Positions 1 to 9,336 of a stretch of 64,000 nt of DNA are shown one piece after another. A model generated the notes under the pieces. That model saw nothing but the letters and a program-made list of their open reading frames with translations, searched no databases and had not been told where the DNA came from. A program made the translations under genes and the position numbers. The stretch covers positions 62,001-126,000 of the forward strand of contig NZ_JASGBQ010000002.1 in NCBI RefSeq assembly GCF_030053595.1. Direction: 5' to 3'. Source of the DNA: Fusibacillus kribbianus. GTDB lineage: Bacteria > Bacillota > Clostridia > Lachnospirales > Lachnospiraceae. Positions within the stretch are counted from its first letter, which is position 1. Each line of letters opens with the position of its first letter.

Positions 1-98
1 TTGCTCCCTCCAAATCTCTTCACGTAATGTCCTGCTTCATTTTCAGTTCCCTTGCCAAAAGCAAAATATGTAGGGCTGTAAAAAGTAAAATTATCCAT
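1..98 (-). CDS. Iron-containing alcohol dehydrogenase, N-terminal fragment
   Basis: The first 32 codons of a gene that runs off the left edge. The translation begins MDNFTFYSPTYFAFGKGTE, which matches the start of iron-dependent (group III) alcohol/butanol dehydrogenases, cytoplasmic NAD(P)H enzymes that interconvert aldehydes and alcohols in fermentation. The ATG at 98 follows an AGGAG at 106-110. A -10-like TATACT lies on the minus strand at 157-162. The metal ligands and most of the Rossmann domain are outside the window, so the family call rests on the N-terminus only. Confidence 0.75.
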   Translation of the reverse strand, partial: MDNFTFYSPTYFAFGKGTENEAGHYVKRFGGS

Positions 99-212
99 AC
101 CTGTTCTCCTTTTATTTTTCATGGACAAAAATGCTGTCCAAACATTTCCATGTTTCAGTATACCATATTTCCCCTGCCTCTTCCATAAAAAATCTCGGAA
201 AGCGAAAAAATA

Positions 213-1295
213 TCATCCCAATACGTCCCGAATGACTCTAGCTGCATTTTTGCAGGCAGCAAGCTCAATCTGACGCTCAGTAAAGCCTGCCCTGGAAAGG
301 GCTTCCCACAGAAGGAAAAGCCGGTCGGGCGAATCGATCTCCAGGTTTCCGGAGACTCCGTCAAAATCTGTTCCGAGGGCAAGGACCTCCTCACCGCCGC
401 AGTTAAGAATATGACGGGCGTGGGCCGCCATATGGCTGACCCGGCTGTTGGGATCGGAAAAATCCGGAGAAAGAAAACCGGGTGCAAAATTGAGCCCCAT
501 GACGCCGCCCTTTAAGGCCAGCAGCCTTATCATTTCGTCACTCATGTTTCTGGAACAGCCGGCCAGGGCGCGCGCGTTGGAATGGGAGGCCACAAACGGT
601 TTCTCCGATACGGCCGCCACATCGAAAAAGCCCTCGTCGGAAAGATGCGATACATCCACCAGCATTCCCAGTTCATTCATAAACCGGACTGCCTCTTTTC
701 CAAAGGCGGTCAGTCCGCTTCCCCTGCTTCCGAAAACACCGTCCCGGTAATTGGCCCGGCCAAAGCAGTTGTCATGGTTCCAGGTCAGAGTGATCAGCCG
801 GATCCCCCGGTCGTAAAAGCGCTTCAGCCTGTCAAGGCTTCCCCGGACAGCCCTGCCGTCCTCCAGAGTCAGGAAAGCCGACAGCCGCCCGTTTGCGGCA
901 TTTTGCTCCATATTCTCTGCCGAAAGGGCCAGGGAGACCTCTTCCTTATGAAGGGCAAGCTCCCTTTCAAAGGAGTCGAGAAGCCGGTCAATATAGGCGT
1001 CATCCCAGACGCCCTCCGTAAGCCCCGCGAACCGGTTTCTCCGGAGCGTCTCTGCAAGACCGATACCCTCGCCGCAGCCCACCGTTGTTTTCGAAGCCTC
1101 CGGTGACGAAGCTTCCCCGGCTTCCTCCATGGCTGTCCTTGTTCCCTCATCCGGCAGCCAGACAGCAAAAAACTGAGCCACACAGTCATTTTTGCGAAGA
1201 CGCTTAAGGTCCACACTCATCTGATTTTCATACAGGCTTCCGCCCTCGCCTGCAAATACGATCAACGTATCGCAGTGCAGATCAATATACTTCAT
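213..1295 (-). CDS. Membrane dipeptidase (renal dipeptidase family, peptidase M19)
   Basis: A 360-residue protein of normal family length, predicted to be a cytoplasmic zinc dipeptidase since no signal peptide is seen. Zinc ligands of the M19 TIM barrel are recognisable: HCD at residues 7-9, the bridging Glu145 in LEDG, His217 in DVSHLSD and His238 in SHSNAR. A TDFDG motif near residue 312 is also typical. The family hydrolyses dipeptides, often with broad stereospecificity. The start is preceded by GGAGGAGG and lies 14 bases inside the end of the SNF2 helicase gene, so the two are probably translationally coupled. It is the last gene of the argS operon. Confidence 0.9.
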   Translation of the reverse strand: MKYIDLHCDTLIVFAGEGGSLYENQMSVDLKRLRKNDCVAQFFAVWLPDEGTRTAMEEAGEASSPEASKTTVGCGEGIGLAETLRRNRFAGLTEGVWDDAYIDRLLDSFERELALHKEEVSLALSAENMEQNAANGRLSAFLTLEDGRAVRGSLDRLKRFYDRGIRLITLTWNHDNCFGRANYRDGVFGSRGSGLTAFGKEAVRFMNELGMLVDVSHLSDEGFFDVAAVSEKPFVASHSNARALAGCSRNMSDEMIRLLALKGGVMGLNFAPGFLSPDFSDPNSRVSHMAAHARHILNCGGEEVLALGTDFDGVSGNLEIDSPDRLFLLWEALSRAGFTERQIELAACKNAARVIRDVLG

Positions 1296-4200
1296 GCTCC
1301 TCCTCCAGAAGTCGGATCAGCTCTGTTCTGCTCATGGAAGCAAAGGAAGAGGCCTCTTCGACCACCTGCTCATTCAGCTCCCTCTTCTGCTCCTGAAGCT
1401 TTAAAACGCCCTCTTCAATGGTATCCCTTGCGATCAGCCGGAACACCGAAACCCGTTTTTTCTGACCGATCCGGTGAGCCCGGTCTGTGGCCTGGTTCTG
1501 GGCCGCCAGATTCCACCAGGGATCATAATGGATGACCACATCAGCCGCCGTCAGATTCAGACCTGTACCGCCGGCCTTGAGAGAGATCAAAAACACCGGA
1601 ACCTCATCCTGATTGAAGGCATTGACAAGCCGGAGCCTCTCCTCCTTGCCGGTCTGCCCTGTCAGCTTATAATATGCAATTCCTTCCTTTGTCAGACGTT
1701 CTCCCAGAATGTCCAGCATCGAAGCAAACTGAGAAAACACAATCAGCTTGTGATTCGCCGCTGCTCCGCTTAAAATAAGCTCCATGCAGGTCTCAAGCTT
1801 TGCCGAGCTTCCCTTATAATCCTCATAGCAAAGTCCCGGATCGCAGCAGATCTGCCTGAGTCTCAAAAGCTCCGACAAAATCTGCATCCGCTCCTTCTGA
1901 TATTCCTCCTCACCGGAGGACTGAAGCCGGTCCTTAAGCCGGAGGACATGGGCCGTATAAAGCTTTCTCTGGCTGCCTTCCAGTCCGGAATATACCGTAT
2001 GCTCCAGCTTATCCGGCAGATCCTTAAGCACATCCTTTTTATAACGGCGCAGGAGAAACGGACCGATCATCCGATGAAGCCGTTTCAGTGCCCCCTTGTC
2101 CCCGTCCCGTACCACCGGGATCTCAAACTCCTTTTTGAATCGGGGATAGCTGTATAAAAATCCCGGCATCAGGAAATCAAAAATACTCCAAAGATCACTG
2201 AGTCGGTTCTCAATGGGCGTTCCGGTCAGCGCAAATTTTCCGGCGGCCCTTATCTTTTTCACCGCCCGGGCATTCTGTGTCGCATGGTTCTTGATATACT
2301 GAGCCTCGTCGATGATCTGGAACCGAAAGCTTCTGTCTCTGTAAAGGGCAATATCCCGTCTGAGAAGATCATAGGAGGTAATATAAACCTGCGCTTTCCC
2401 CCGTTCTCCTTTCAGGATCGCCTCCCGCTCCGAAGCGACCCCTGCCACAACCATAACGGAAAGCTCCTTTCCAAAGCGCTGGATCTCACTTTCCCAGTTA
2501 TAAATGAGGGAGGCCGGACATACGATCAGTGCCTCCATGTCCGGATTTTTTCTGCCCTCATCCACAAGAAGCGCAATGATCTGAATGGTTTTCCCAAGAC
2601 CCATATCATCGGCGAGAATTCCGCCGAAACCGCAGGAATCCAGCGTTCTCATCCAGAAAAAGCCCTGCTTCTGGTACTTTCGAAGAACTGACCGGAGACT
2701 GTCCGGAACCTGGAAATCCCCCTCTGTAGGAGAATTCATGACACGGATGAGGGCCTTAAAAGCGCTGTCCCGGCTCACCTCCACGTGCCTTCCTTCCTTC
2801 AGGACCTTATCCACATAAAGGCTCCTGTACACGGGAAGCCTTAAGGGTTCCCGGAAGGACTGCCGCTCGTCCAGGGAAAGGCCTCTGGTTAACTCCAGAA
2901 GAGTGCCGAAGCCGGAATCGGAAAGCCGGATAAAATCGCCCGACTTCAGACGGTAATAATTCTTCTTCATCCGGTATGCAGAAAGGATCCGGTTGATTTC
3001 CGCCTGGGGAAGGTCGCCTGCCTCCACCTTGAGATCCAGCCAGCCGTTCTCCATACTGATTCCGAAAGAGAGCCGTTTCTCCGGCAAAACCTTCCTCTCC
3101 CGCATGGATGCACTCAAAAATACCTGTCCGCATTTTTCAAATTCCTCCATGCCTCCGTTCAGCAGCCGGAACATGACGTCCTCATCGTCCCAGATGGTGA
3201 ACCGGCTCTTATCCGCATAGCGTCCCGTAAAATACTTCTTGATGACTGTACCGACCATCAGTTCCCCCACCTGATCCCGGATCACCCCGGACCGTTCACC
3301 GTGGGAAAATGGCGTGAACATTTCATCTCCATACCAGAATTCCGCCTGGAGGGTAATTTCTGACTCTGTCGGACTGTCAAAATAAAATTTTACCTGGAGA
3401 GGTTCCGTGTGGTACTGCTCCAGATTGACCCCCATGGGCTCCAGACTCACATAAGGAGAAAGCTTCGGAAGCACATAATCACAGAAGGAAGGAAGATCCT
3501 TTTCTCCGATCTCCGCAGACAAACTCCCGTCAGCCGCATTTTTTTCCATGGCTCCCAGAAAATCCCGGAGCACTGCTGTCGCCGCTCGGTCACAGCAGTA
3601 AAGAGCCTCGCCGCGGATCAGATAAAGCCGCTTTTTTCCCTGAAACACTAAAAGGCCATCCAGCAGAGAAATCCGAAAACCGTCCTTTCCGAAAGCGCGG
3701 ATCACACCAAAAAGTCTTGGGTTTTCCTTTCGGATCTGCAGCATGGTCTGCTGTCCGCCGGGCAGCTCAAATTCCACCATCTGTCCGGTAAGCAGCTTCA
3801 TCATGCTGTCACAGGCTGCCGGTGAAAGCTCCAGCTCCCGCAAAACCGGATGACTGGAGGCCCGCAGAGGATTCATCTTTCCGTAAAGATACAGGTACTC
3901 TCCCGCCACTCTGGAAACTTCCTCAGCCAGGCGTCTGGACTCCTCCTCGAAAGCCTCCGGGCTGTGATAAAAGCCCAGCTGTTTTCCGTATTCCACATAG
4001 GCCTCCACCTCCAGAGCCTCCGCAAAGGCCGCAAGATCCTTCACCTGATACATCCGGGAAGTACCGATCATCAGAGACATGCGGACCGTTCCTCCCACTA
4101 CCCGAAATACCGGCTCCAGCCGGACCTTTTCTTCCATTTTGGATACCATCAGCTCTGTCATCCCGCGGCTGGTGTAATTCTGAAGCATCCGCCGTACTTC

Positions 4201-4530
4201 GACCGGTGTGGACACATGGGGAGCATTCTCCCCCTCTCTTTTTTCCATTGCATAAAAGGCTGCCGCTACCTCATGGCAGCACAGCCCTTTATATTCCCTG
4301 TGGACAGGACACTGGCAGGCCGCCTGATAAATACAGCCGCCTTTAATGAGAAGAGAAGCCTGATAGCTTCTCTTCCCGTCTTCCACAGATACCTTTAATT
4401 TCTCTTCTCCCTTCCAGAAGCTCTCATCGGACAGAAAGCGGACTTTCCCCCTCTGAAAAAGTTCCTTTCCCTTTTCAAATTCTTCCGCACTTTTTGACTT
4501 CTGGCGTATGCTTTCTCCGGAGAATGACAT
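1282..4530 (-). CDS. SNF2-family DEAD/DEAH helicase with N-terminal SWIM zinc finger
   Basis: A 1082-residue protein. A SWIM-type zinc finger (CxC...CH pattern) sits near residues 70-90, followed by about 500 residues matching the bacterial SNF2-associated region, then the two RecA-like lobes. Walker A is MGLGKT near 640, motif II is DEAQ near 740, motif III is LTGTPIENR, and the C-terminal lobe carries GGTGLNL and the QATDRAHRIGQ motif VI near 1015. These are all the residues needed for ATP-driven translocation on double-stranded DNA. In bacteria such proteins (HepA/RapA-like or SNF2-like) remodel protein-DNA complexes; the exact partner is unknown. It starts 15 bases after argS and overlaps the dipeptidase gene, so it is cotranscribed with both. 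Confidence 0.9.
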   Translation of the reverse strand: MSFSGESIRQKSKSAEEFEKGKELFQRGKVRFLSDESFWKGEEKLKVSVEDGKRSYQASLLIKGGCIYQAACQCPVHREYKGLCCHEVAAAFYAMEKREGENAPHVSTPVEVRRMLQNYTSRGMTELMVSKMEEKVRLEPVFRVVGGTVRMSLMIGTSRMYQVKDLAAFAEALEVEAYVEYGKQLGFYHSPEAFEEESRRLAEEVSRVAGEYLYLYGKMNPLRASSHPVLRELELSPAACDSMMKLLTGQMVEFELPGGQQTMLQIRKENPRLFGVIRAFGKDGFRISLLDGLLVFQGKKRLYLIRGEALYCCDRAATAVLRDFLGAMEKNAADGSLSAEIGEKDLPSFCDYVLPKLSPYVSLEPMGVNLEQYHTEPLQVKFYFDSPTESEITLQAEFWYGDEMFTPFSHGERSGVIRDQVGELMVGTVIKKYFTGRYADKSRFTIWDDEDVMFRLLNGGMEEFEKCGQVFLSASMRERKVLPEKRLSFGISMENGWLDLKVEAGDLPQAEINRILSAYRMKKNYYRLKSGDFIRLSDSGFGTLLELTRGLSLDERQSFREPLRLPVYRSLYVDKVLKEGRHVEVSRDSAFKALIRVMNSPTEGDFQVPDSLRSVLRKYQKQGFFWMRTLDSCGFGGILADDMGLGKTIQIIALLVDEGRKNPDMEALIVCPASLIYNWESEIQRFGKELSVMVVAGVASEREAILKGERGKAQVYITSYDLLRRDIALYRDRSFRFQIIDEAQYIKNHATQNARAVKKIRAAGKFALTGTPIENRLSDLWSIFDFLMPGFLYSYPRFKKEFEIPVVRDGDKGALKRLHRMIGPFLLRRYKKDVLKDLPDKLEHTVYSGLEGSQRKLYTAHVLRLKDRLQSSGEEEYQKERMQILSELLRLRQICCDPGLCYEDYKGSSAKLETCMELILSGAAANHKLIVFSQFASMLDILGERLTKEGIAYYKLTGQTGKEERLRLVNAFNQDEVPVFLISLKAGGTGLNLTAADVVIHYDPWWNLAAQNQATDRAHRIGQKKRVSVFRLIARDTIEEGVLKLQEQKRELNEQVVEEASSFASMSRTELIRLLEEEHEVY

Positions 4531-4545
4531 ATTCGTTCACCTGCC

Positions 4546-6315
4546 CTACATTCTGTCGGGTGCCTCAAATCCAAGGAGATCAATACAGGTCTCAAGAATC
4601 CGTCTGGTAAGGCTCAGAAGACGGATATAAGCAGCCTGCCTCTCCTTATCCTCCTCAGCCAGGATCCTGGTTTCATGATAGAACCGGTTGAAGGCATTGG
4701 ACAGATCATAAATATACTGACAAATCTTATGGGGCGCCTGCTCCTCAAAGGCGGAAAGCACTGCATCTGATACACGGCTCAGCATGAGCTGCAGTTCCTT
4801 CTCGCTCTCAGAGGCAGCCGGAAGAAGCTCTGCCTTCCCGGTAAACTTATCCTCAAGGGCCTCATATTTTGCCTGAATGGATTTTATCCGGACGATCGTG
4901 TAAAGAATATAGGGGCCGGTATCTCCCTCGAAGGAAATAAACCGATCCACATCAAACACATAATCCTTGGAGGCCTGATTGGACAGATCTCCGTATTTGA
5001 GAGCGGCAAGTCCGATGATCTCCGCTGTTCTTCTGGCATCGCTCTCGTCCACAGACCGGTTTTCCATGATCTTCTCATATACGGCGTCGCTGATCTCCTT
5101 GATCAGATATTCCAGACGCATGACGCCGCCGTCCCTGGTCTTGAAGGGCTTCCCGTCCTTTCCGTTCATGGTGCCGAAGCCGAGGAAATTAAGCTCCGTC
5201 TCCGGTCTCACGATCCCGGTTTTCTTGGCACAGCGGAACACCTGGGTAAAATGCAGGGCCTGACGCTTATCCACCACATAAAGGACACGGTCGGGCTTAA
5301 AGAGCTTTTCCCTCTCCACTAAAGTTGCGAGATCCGTAGTGGAATAAAGGGTCGCCCCATCCGATTTGAGCAGAATACAGGGCGGAACCTCCTTCGTATC
5401 GGCTTCTTCCTTCACATCCACCACCAAAGCGCCCTGGCTTTCGTACGCAAAGCCCCTGTCCTTCATCATCTGCACCATTTCGGGAATATAGGGCTGGGCA
5501 TCACTTTCCTTTTTCCAGATATCGAAGGTCACATTGAGTCTTCCGTAATTTTTCTTAAGATCCGCAACAGACACATTGAGGATATGGTTCCAGATGGCCA
5601 GATAACCCCTGTCCCCGTTCTGAAGCTTAAAGGTAGCGTCATGGGCCCTTTTTGCGAACGCTTCGTCAGTCTTGGATCTGGCACTGGCTGCCGGATAGAT
5701 CTCCTCAAGCTCGCCGATGGTGAACGGCGCTTCGTTCGGATACTCCCCGGTAAAGCCTTCATCAAAATAGGGAAGCTCCGGCTGGCGGTCCTTCAGTTCC
5801 TCAATGATAAGCCCCATCTGCAGGCCCCAGTCTCCCAGATGAACATCACCGATGACTTCATGACCCAGGAATCTGGAAAGCCGTTTCATGCTTTCTCCGA
5901 TAATGGCAGAACGGAGATGCCCCACATGAAGGGGCTTTGCCACATTCGCTCCGCCGTAATCAATGACAATGGTCTCTTTTTTCTCCGGCTCCGGAATCCC
6001 AAGTCTTTCGGAAGCATCCATCTCAGCCAGATAACCGGCGAGAAAGCTGCCGGAAACCTTCAGATTGATGAAGCCGGGATTGACGGCAGTGACCTCCTCA
6101 AAGCAGTCTCTGTCTGCAAGCTTCGCCACCACATCATTGGCGATCATAATGGGAGCCTTATGGTAAAGCCTGGCCCCTCCCATCGCTCCGTTGCACTGAT
6201 ATTCGCACAAATCGGGACGGTTTGACAAAGTCGCCTTCCCGAGAGATTTCTCATAGCCGCAGGCTTCAAATCCCTGCTCTACTACCTCCGTAATCAAGTC
6301 CATCAGTTTTTTCAT
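4546..6315 (-). CDS. argS: Arginine-tRNA ligase
   Basis: A 589-residue class I aminoacyl-tRNA synthetase that charges tRNA-Arg. The N-terminal Add-1-like tRNA-binding domain is followed by the HIGH-equivalent HVGH near residue 131 within GGANVAKPLHVGHLRSA. The KMSKS region is replaced by GKPFKTRDGG, a divergence accepted in arginyl enzymes. A C-terminal alpha-helical DALR anticodon-binding domain ends in LLGFEAPDRM, a typical ArgRS terminus. The start is the ATG at 6315, preceded by AGGAGGA. A GTGACA/TATAAT promoter lies about 75-100 bases upstream. It is the first gene of a three-gene operon with the SNF2 helicase and dipeptidase. Confidence 0.96.
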   Translation of the reverse strand: MKKLMDLITEVVEQGFEACGYEKSLGKATLSNRPDLCEYQCNGAMGGARLYHKAPIMIANDVVAKLADRDCFEEVTAVNPGFINLKVSGSFLAGYLAEMDASERLGIPEPEKKETIVIDYGGANVAKPLHVGHLRSAIIGESMKRLSRFLGHEVIGDVHLGDWGLQMGLIIEELKDRQPELPYFDEGFTGEYPNEAPFTIGELEEIYPAASARSKTDEAFAKRAHDATFKLQNGDRGYLAIWNHILNVSVADLKKNYGRLNVTFDIWKKESDAQPYIPEMVQMMKDRGFAYESQGALVVDVKEEADTKEVPPCILLKSDGATLYSTTDLATLVEREKLFKPDRVLYVVDKRQALHFTQVFRCAKKTGIVRPETELNFLGFGTMNGKDGKPFKTRDGGVMRLEYLIKEISDAVYEKIMENRSVDESDARRTAEIIGLAALKYGDLSNQASKDYVFDVDRFISFEGDTGPYILYTIVRIKSIQAKYEALEDKFTGKAELLPAASESEKELQLMLSRVSDAVLSAFEEQAPHKICQYIYDLSNAFNRFYHETRILAEEDKERQAAYIRLLSLTRRILETCIDLLGFEAPDRM

Positions 6316-6388
6316 AATCTTCCTCCTGAAATCAATCTATCTTCGGCCGGTTCCGCTTCATTCCCGACATTTTCTGCAGTCTGTGCCC

Positions 6389-6417
6389 ATTATAGCATAG
6401 CTTCGATTTTCTGTCAC
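6389..6417 (-). promoter_or_regulatory. Promoter of the argS operon
   Basis: On the minus strand GTGACA (6417-6412) and TATAAT (6394-6389) are separated by 17 bases, followed by the argS ribosome binding site. No T-box-like specifier structure was recognised in the short leader. Confidence 0.7.
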
Positions 6418-6434
6418 GAAAAACCTTTTTTCTC

Positions 6435-6463
6435 TTTTCTTTCCAGCCCTTCAATGATATAAT
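6435..6463 (+). promoter_or_regulatory. Probable promoter of the cupin-like gene
   Basis: A consensus TATAAT at 6458-6463 lies 75 bases before the start codon at 6538. The -35 region (around 6435-6440) is T-rich and poor, so recognition may need an activator. Confidence 0.5.
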
Positions 6464-6537
6464 AAAAGCGATATGGACGTTTCGCCTGACTGTTCAGGAA
6501 CCGGCGGAATGGTCCGATTATGATGGAGGATGAAAAA

Positions 6538-6990
6538 ATGAAAGTAAAGATTCAGGATTTAAAAGACGTTACGATCAAAGGCGTCAATGTAGCCTTCACG
6601 GATACCTGTGAGGCTTACAAGGAGGATTTCTTTGAATGGACTGCCTTCCCCGTTGTCACCCAGTTCAAAACAGACAAGATCATGTCCGGTGTGCTTCAGG
6701 GCTGGCACCATACTCCCAATTTCAGCGTGATTGAGTACCATGTCGATGCAGAGCAGTTCTATTTCTTTGAAGGCACTGCTTTGATGCTGTTCATTGATAT
6801 TGTTGACGGAAAGCCCGCCATGGATACTGCACAGATCGTCCGCATTCCCGCAGGCACCCAGCTGGATATCGCTGCAGGTAAGGGACATTTTGTAGCTGTT
6901 GCAGAGGGCTGCACCTTCAAAGCTGTAGTCGTATCTCCTGTCCAGGAAGCTCCCAGAATGGATCTTGCAGAGACCGTATACGGCGAATAA
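6538..6990 (+). CDS. Small cupin-like / ureidoglycolate lyase-fold protein
   Basis: About 150 residues, single domain, no signal peptide. Short beta strands are rich in aromatic residues; the central EYHVDAEQFYFFEG and the later IPAGTQLDIAAGKGHF resemble the metal-free cupin of the ureidoglycolate lyase superfamily, but the usual catalytic context cannot be confirmed. The ATG at 6538 is preferred over one at 6520 because GGAGG at 6525-6529 is correctly spaced from it. Monocistronic: its own promoter upstream and a hairpin directly downstream. The substrate is not known; the call is a fold-level guess. Confidence 0.55.
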   Translation: MKVKIQDLKDVTIKGVNVAFTDTCEAYKEDFFEWTAFPVVTQFKTDKIMSGVLQGWHHTPNFSVIEYHVDAEQFYFFEGTALMLFIDIVDGKPAMDTAQIVRIPAGTQLDIAAGKGHFVAVAEGCTFKAVVVSPVQEAPRMDLAETVYGE

Positions 6991-7007
6991 TCTTTTCAGA
7001 CATAATT

Positions 7008-7031
7008 CCGGCGTGGCACCTGCCACGCCGG
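7008..7031 (+). terminator. Hairpin terminator after the cupin-like gene
   Basis: A GC-rich perfect stem (CCGGCGTGGCA pairing with TGCCACGCCGG), 18 bases after the stop codon. The trailing T tract is short and interrupted, so termination may be partial. Confidence 0.65.
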
Positions 7032-7342
7032 TCATTTCCAACAGTTCTGTTGTGGTTTCTTTCTTCAGGCAGCACATTCTGCCGGTATTTCGATCATTTC
7101 CTTTCTATATGGTATTCCGTCTGTTTTTTTCCCGGCTCTTCCCTCTTCACAGGCATCCTCTCTGCCCCATCTGTTCCATTTCCGCCCCGCAATTAAGAAC
7201 TTATATTAATTTTCTATATTATTAGAGTCTATACAGGATTCCCAACCGATTTTTCCCAACATTAATTCCATTACCTCATCTAACGATGAGTTCATTATTG
7301 TTCTTATTTTATATAAACTATACATGTAGCCTTTGACAGAAT
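7032..7342. other. AT-rich intergenic stretch with no recognisable gene
   Basis: About 310 bases, T-rich in the first half and strongly AT-rich from 7200. No plausible coding frame, tRNA or structured RNA was recognised. TATAAA/TATACA stretches at about 7310-7325 may be the -10 region for the XRE regulator. Confidence 0.5.
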
Positions 7343-7372
7343 TTGACATTTATGTCGGAAAGGAATACTGCT

Positions 7373-7621
7373 GTGTCACAGCCAAAGCTCCCGAAAGAAG
7401 TGAATTCCAAAACCTATCAGACTATCTCTCTTAATCTGCGCTATTTCAGACATCGCATGCGCATGACTCAGGAGGAGCTGGCTTCCATTGCAGGTATTTC
7501 CTCCAAATATCTGTCCCTGATCGAATCTCAGGCTTTCAATAATCCTCCTACCCTTGAAGTACTGTTTGATCTGTCGAGGGCACTGGAAATCGAACCTTAC
7601 CGTCTTTTCAAAGAATTATAA
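7373..7621 (+). CDS. XRE-family helix-turn-helix regulator
   Basis: A stand-alone DNA-binding protein of about 82 residues. The HTH_3 fold is clear: RMRMTQEELASIAGISSKY forms the first three helices and the recognition helix, followed by LSLIESQ and a final helix LFDLSRALEIEPYRLF. There is no effector domain. The GTG at 7373 is preferred because GGAAAGGA lies 8 bases before it; an in-frame ATG at 7352 has no ribosome binding site. Direct targets cannot be deduced; it stands alone between the cupin-like gene and a convergent CarD gene. Confidence 0.75.
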   Translation: MSQPKLPKEVNSKTYQTISLNLRYFRHRMRMTQEELASIAGISSKYLSLIESQAFNNPPTLEVLFDLSRALEIEPYRLFKEL

Positions 7622-7673
7622 AGGAATCGACAAAAGTGCAGGCTGCTTAAGTCCTCACTTTATCTTTCTTTTC

Positions 7674-8180
7674 TTATTCGCTCTCTTTATTTTCTATTCG
7701 ATTCCGGATGAACCGTTCCACACGGTCCGGCGATATCTTCAGCGGAATGCTGATCTCTCCATATAGATTCTCTTCCGCCAGCTTCATATATTTCTCGTCG
7801 ATATACGTAGTTTTCTTCCCTTCCATCCTCCGGTTTCGTTTCCTCAGATAAATCGTCTTGATTATTTTCACCCATTCGCGGCAGTCATACTTCCTGGCCA
7901 CTTCCCGATACTGCTCTTCTCTCTTTTTCTCATTGGAGATCCAGATGGTCTCGATGGAAGGGATTTCCTTCAAAAGCGTTTCCACCTCTTCTTCCGTAAA
8001 AACCCTCCTCATGACCAGCTTATTACTGTCAACCGGCACAAAAATCCTGCTTCCACGCGAATAGACCGGTTCCAGCTGATAGTACAGAACATCCTTTTTA
8101 AGCTCCGGCATCTCCGTTACGGCGAGGACCTGACATACTCCGTTATGGTCACATACGATATATTCCCCCACCTGAAACAT
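7674..8180 (-). CDS. CarD/CdnL-type RNA-polymerase-binding regulator
   Basis: A 168-residue protein matching the CarD_CdnL_TRCF family. The N-terminal Tudor-like RNA polymerase interaction module begins MFQVGEYIVCDHNGVCQV and contains the typical YYQLEP and IFVPVD strands; the C-terminal part is helical and basic (KIIKTIYLRKRNRR), as in the DNA-binding domain. Family members bind the RNAP beta subunit and stabilise or modulate promoter open complexes. GGGGAG precedes the start. The gene converges on the XRE regulator with about 50 bases between them and no strong terminator. Confidence 0.85.
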   Translation of the reverse strand: MFQVGEYIVCDHNGVCQVLAVTEMPELKKDVLYYQLEPVYSRGSRIFVPVDSNKLVMRRVFTEEEVETLLKEIPSIETIWISNEKKREEQYREVARKYDCREWVKIIKTIYLRKRNRRMEGKKTTYIDEKYMKLAEENLYGEISIPLKISPDRVERFIRNRIENKESE

Positions 8181-8338
8181 TTGACAGTCTCCCCTTTCTC
8201 CAAAAATTTTCTTCTGTTTTCATTTTAACATTCAAAAATTTTTTTCGTAAGCAAATTCCGTTTTTTACCGGAATTTTGTGAAAACTGCAAATAACGCACC
8301 GAAGCTTTCTTGTGCAACATTTCCGGAAGTCATCTCCG

Positions 8339-9193
8339 TCAGTCGTAATGATACGCCTGGAACGGGATCCCGTTCTTACACAGCAGCGACTCAACAGCGA
8401 TGCAGGAAAAGGGCATCCGATCTGCCAGAGCTTCCGGCAGCGTTCGATTGACAGACAGCTTCCGACGCAGCATTTCTCCTGCTGCCGCGTTGAATTCATA
8501 GTGACTGTCGCTGGCATATTCCAGATCCAGACTGTATTTCAGTATCTGCCCCTCCCGGCTGAAAAACACCGAGAGATAAACCGGCTCATCCAGGGACAGC
8601 GGCAGCCGCTTGCGGAAGTGGCCCAGTACAGGATCATAGGGATCATCCGCCAGAACAGCCTGGGCCATACGATATTTCAGTACCCGGCGCTTGTCCTGCT
8701 CCGTGACGGTTTCCAGCCGGGCAAGGTCGCTGTTGTGTTTCAGATCCGCCAGCTTCACCCGGCGGGCAATGGGATTTCTCCGCACTCTCGTCACATAGTC
8801 GAGATAGTGCATATAGGGGTCTCGAGTCAGAATCTGCACAGCCCGCACCACCTCGTTGGGAAAGCCTGCTCGGCACAGCTCATCCAGGGTAAGGCTGGAG
8901 TCTTCGATCACATCGTGGAGCAGGGCAGCGCAGACCTCATACTCCGTCTCCATCTGTTCAGCCAGATGGAAAGGGTGAAACACATAGGGCTGTCCGCTTT
9001 TGTCGTACTGATTTTTATGAACATCAAAGCAAATGGCCATCGCATGTTTTGTCAGGGGCGTATACATAAGTCCCACCGGGCGCAGGGGCTTAAGCGGCTC
9101 CGCCTTGGGCGCTTCCGGCTGCCTGCCGGGATATATTTTGTTTGCAAGAGCCTGAATTTCCTCTCTGCTCATCTGATCTGGATCATAGTTCAT
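8339..9193 (-). CDS. HD-domain protein resembling the RelA/SpoT hydrolase domain
   Basis: 284 residues from the ATG at 9193, chosen because GGGAGGG sits immediately upstream. The central region has the metal-binding signature of (p)ppGpp hydrolases: HPFHLAEQM, ALLHDVIEDS (the HD doublet) and VKLADLKHN (third metal-ligand motif). There is no synthetase, TGS or ACT domain, so this is a hydrolase-only protein, like small alarmone hydrolases, with an extra C-terminal region of unknown role. The likely role is turnover of (p)ppGpp or a related nucleotide, but the substrate is unproven. The C-terminal 100 residues resemble no domain I can name. Confidence 0.7.
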   Translation of the reverse strand: MNYDPDQMSREEIQALANKIYPGRQPEAPKAEPLKPLRPVGLMYTPLTKHAMAICFDVHKNQYDKSGQPYVFHPFHLAEQMETEYEVCAALLHDVIEDSSLTLDELCRAGFPNEVVRAVQILTRDPYMHYLDYVTRVRRNPIARRVKLADLKHNSDLARLETVTEQDKRRVLKYRMAQAVLADDPYDPVLGHFRKRLPLSLDEPVYLSVFFSREGQILKYSLDLEYASDSHYEFNAAAGEMLRRKLSVNRTLPEALADRMPFSCIAVESLLCKNGIPFQAYHYD

Positions 9194-9244
9194 CCTTTTC
9201 CCTCCCCTATGGTATCTGCAATGGACAGCTGACATATGCTTACA

Positions 9245-9275
9245 CAAAAACAGTGCCGGAGGTTTTCTCCGGCAC
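9245..9275 (-). terminator. Rho-independent terminator after the second HD gene
   Basis: On the minus strand GTGCCGGAG pairs with CTCCGGCAC, followed by TGTTTTTGTG. It ends the glgA-HD transcript and isolates the RelA/SpoT-like gene downstream. Confidence 0.8.
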
Positions 9276-9336
9276 CAACTTGTTCGACAGACTAAACGCC
9301 CTGCTGCAAAAACAGCAATGAAATCCTGCTCAAACG

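Noticed and set aside
6316-6388. A T-box leader for argS.
   Set aside because: The leader is too short and no T-box sequence or specifier stem was recognised.
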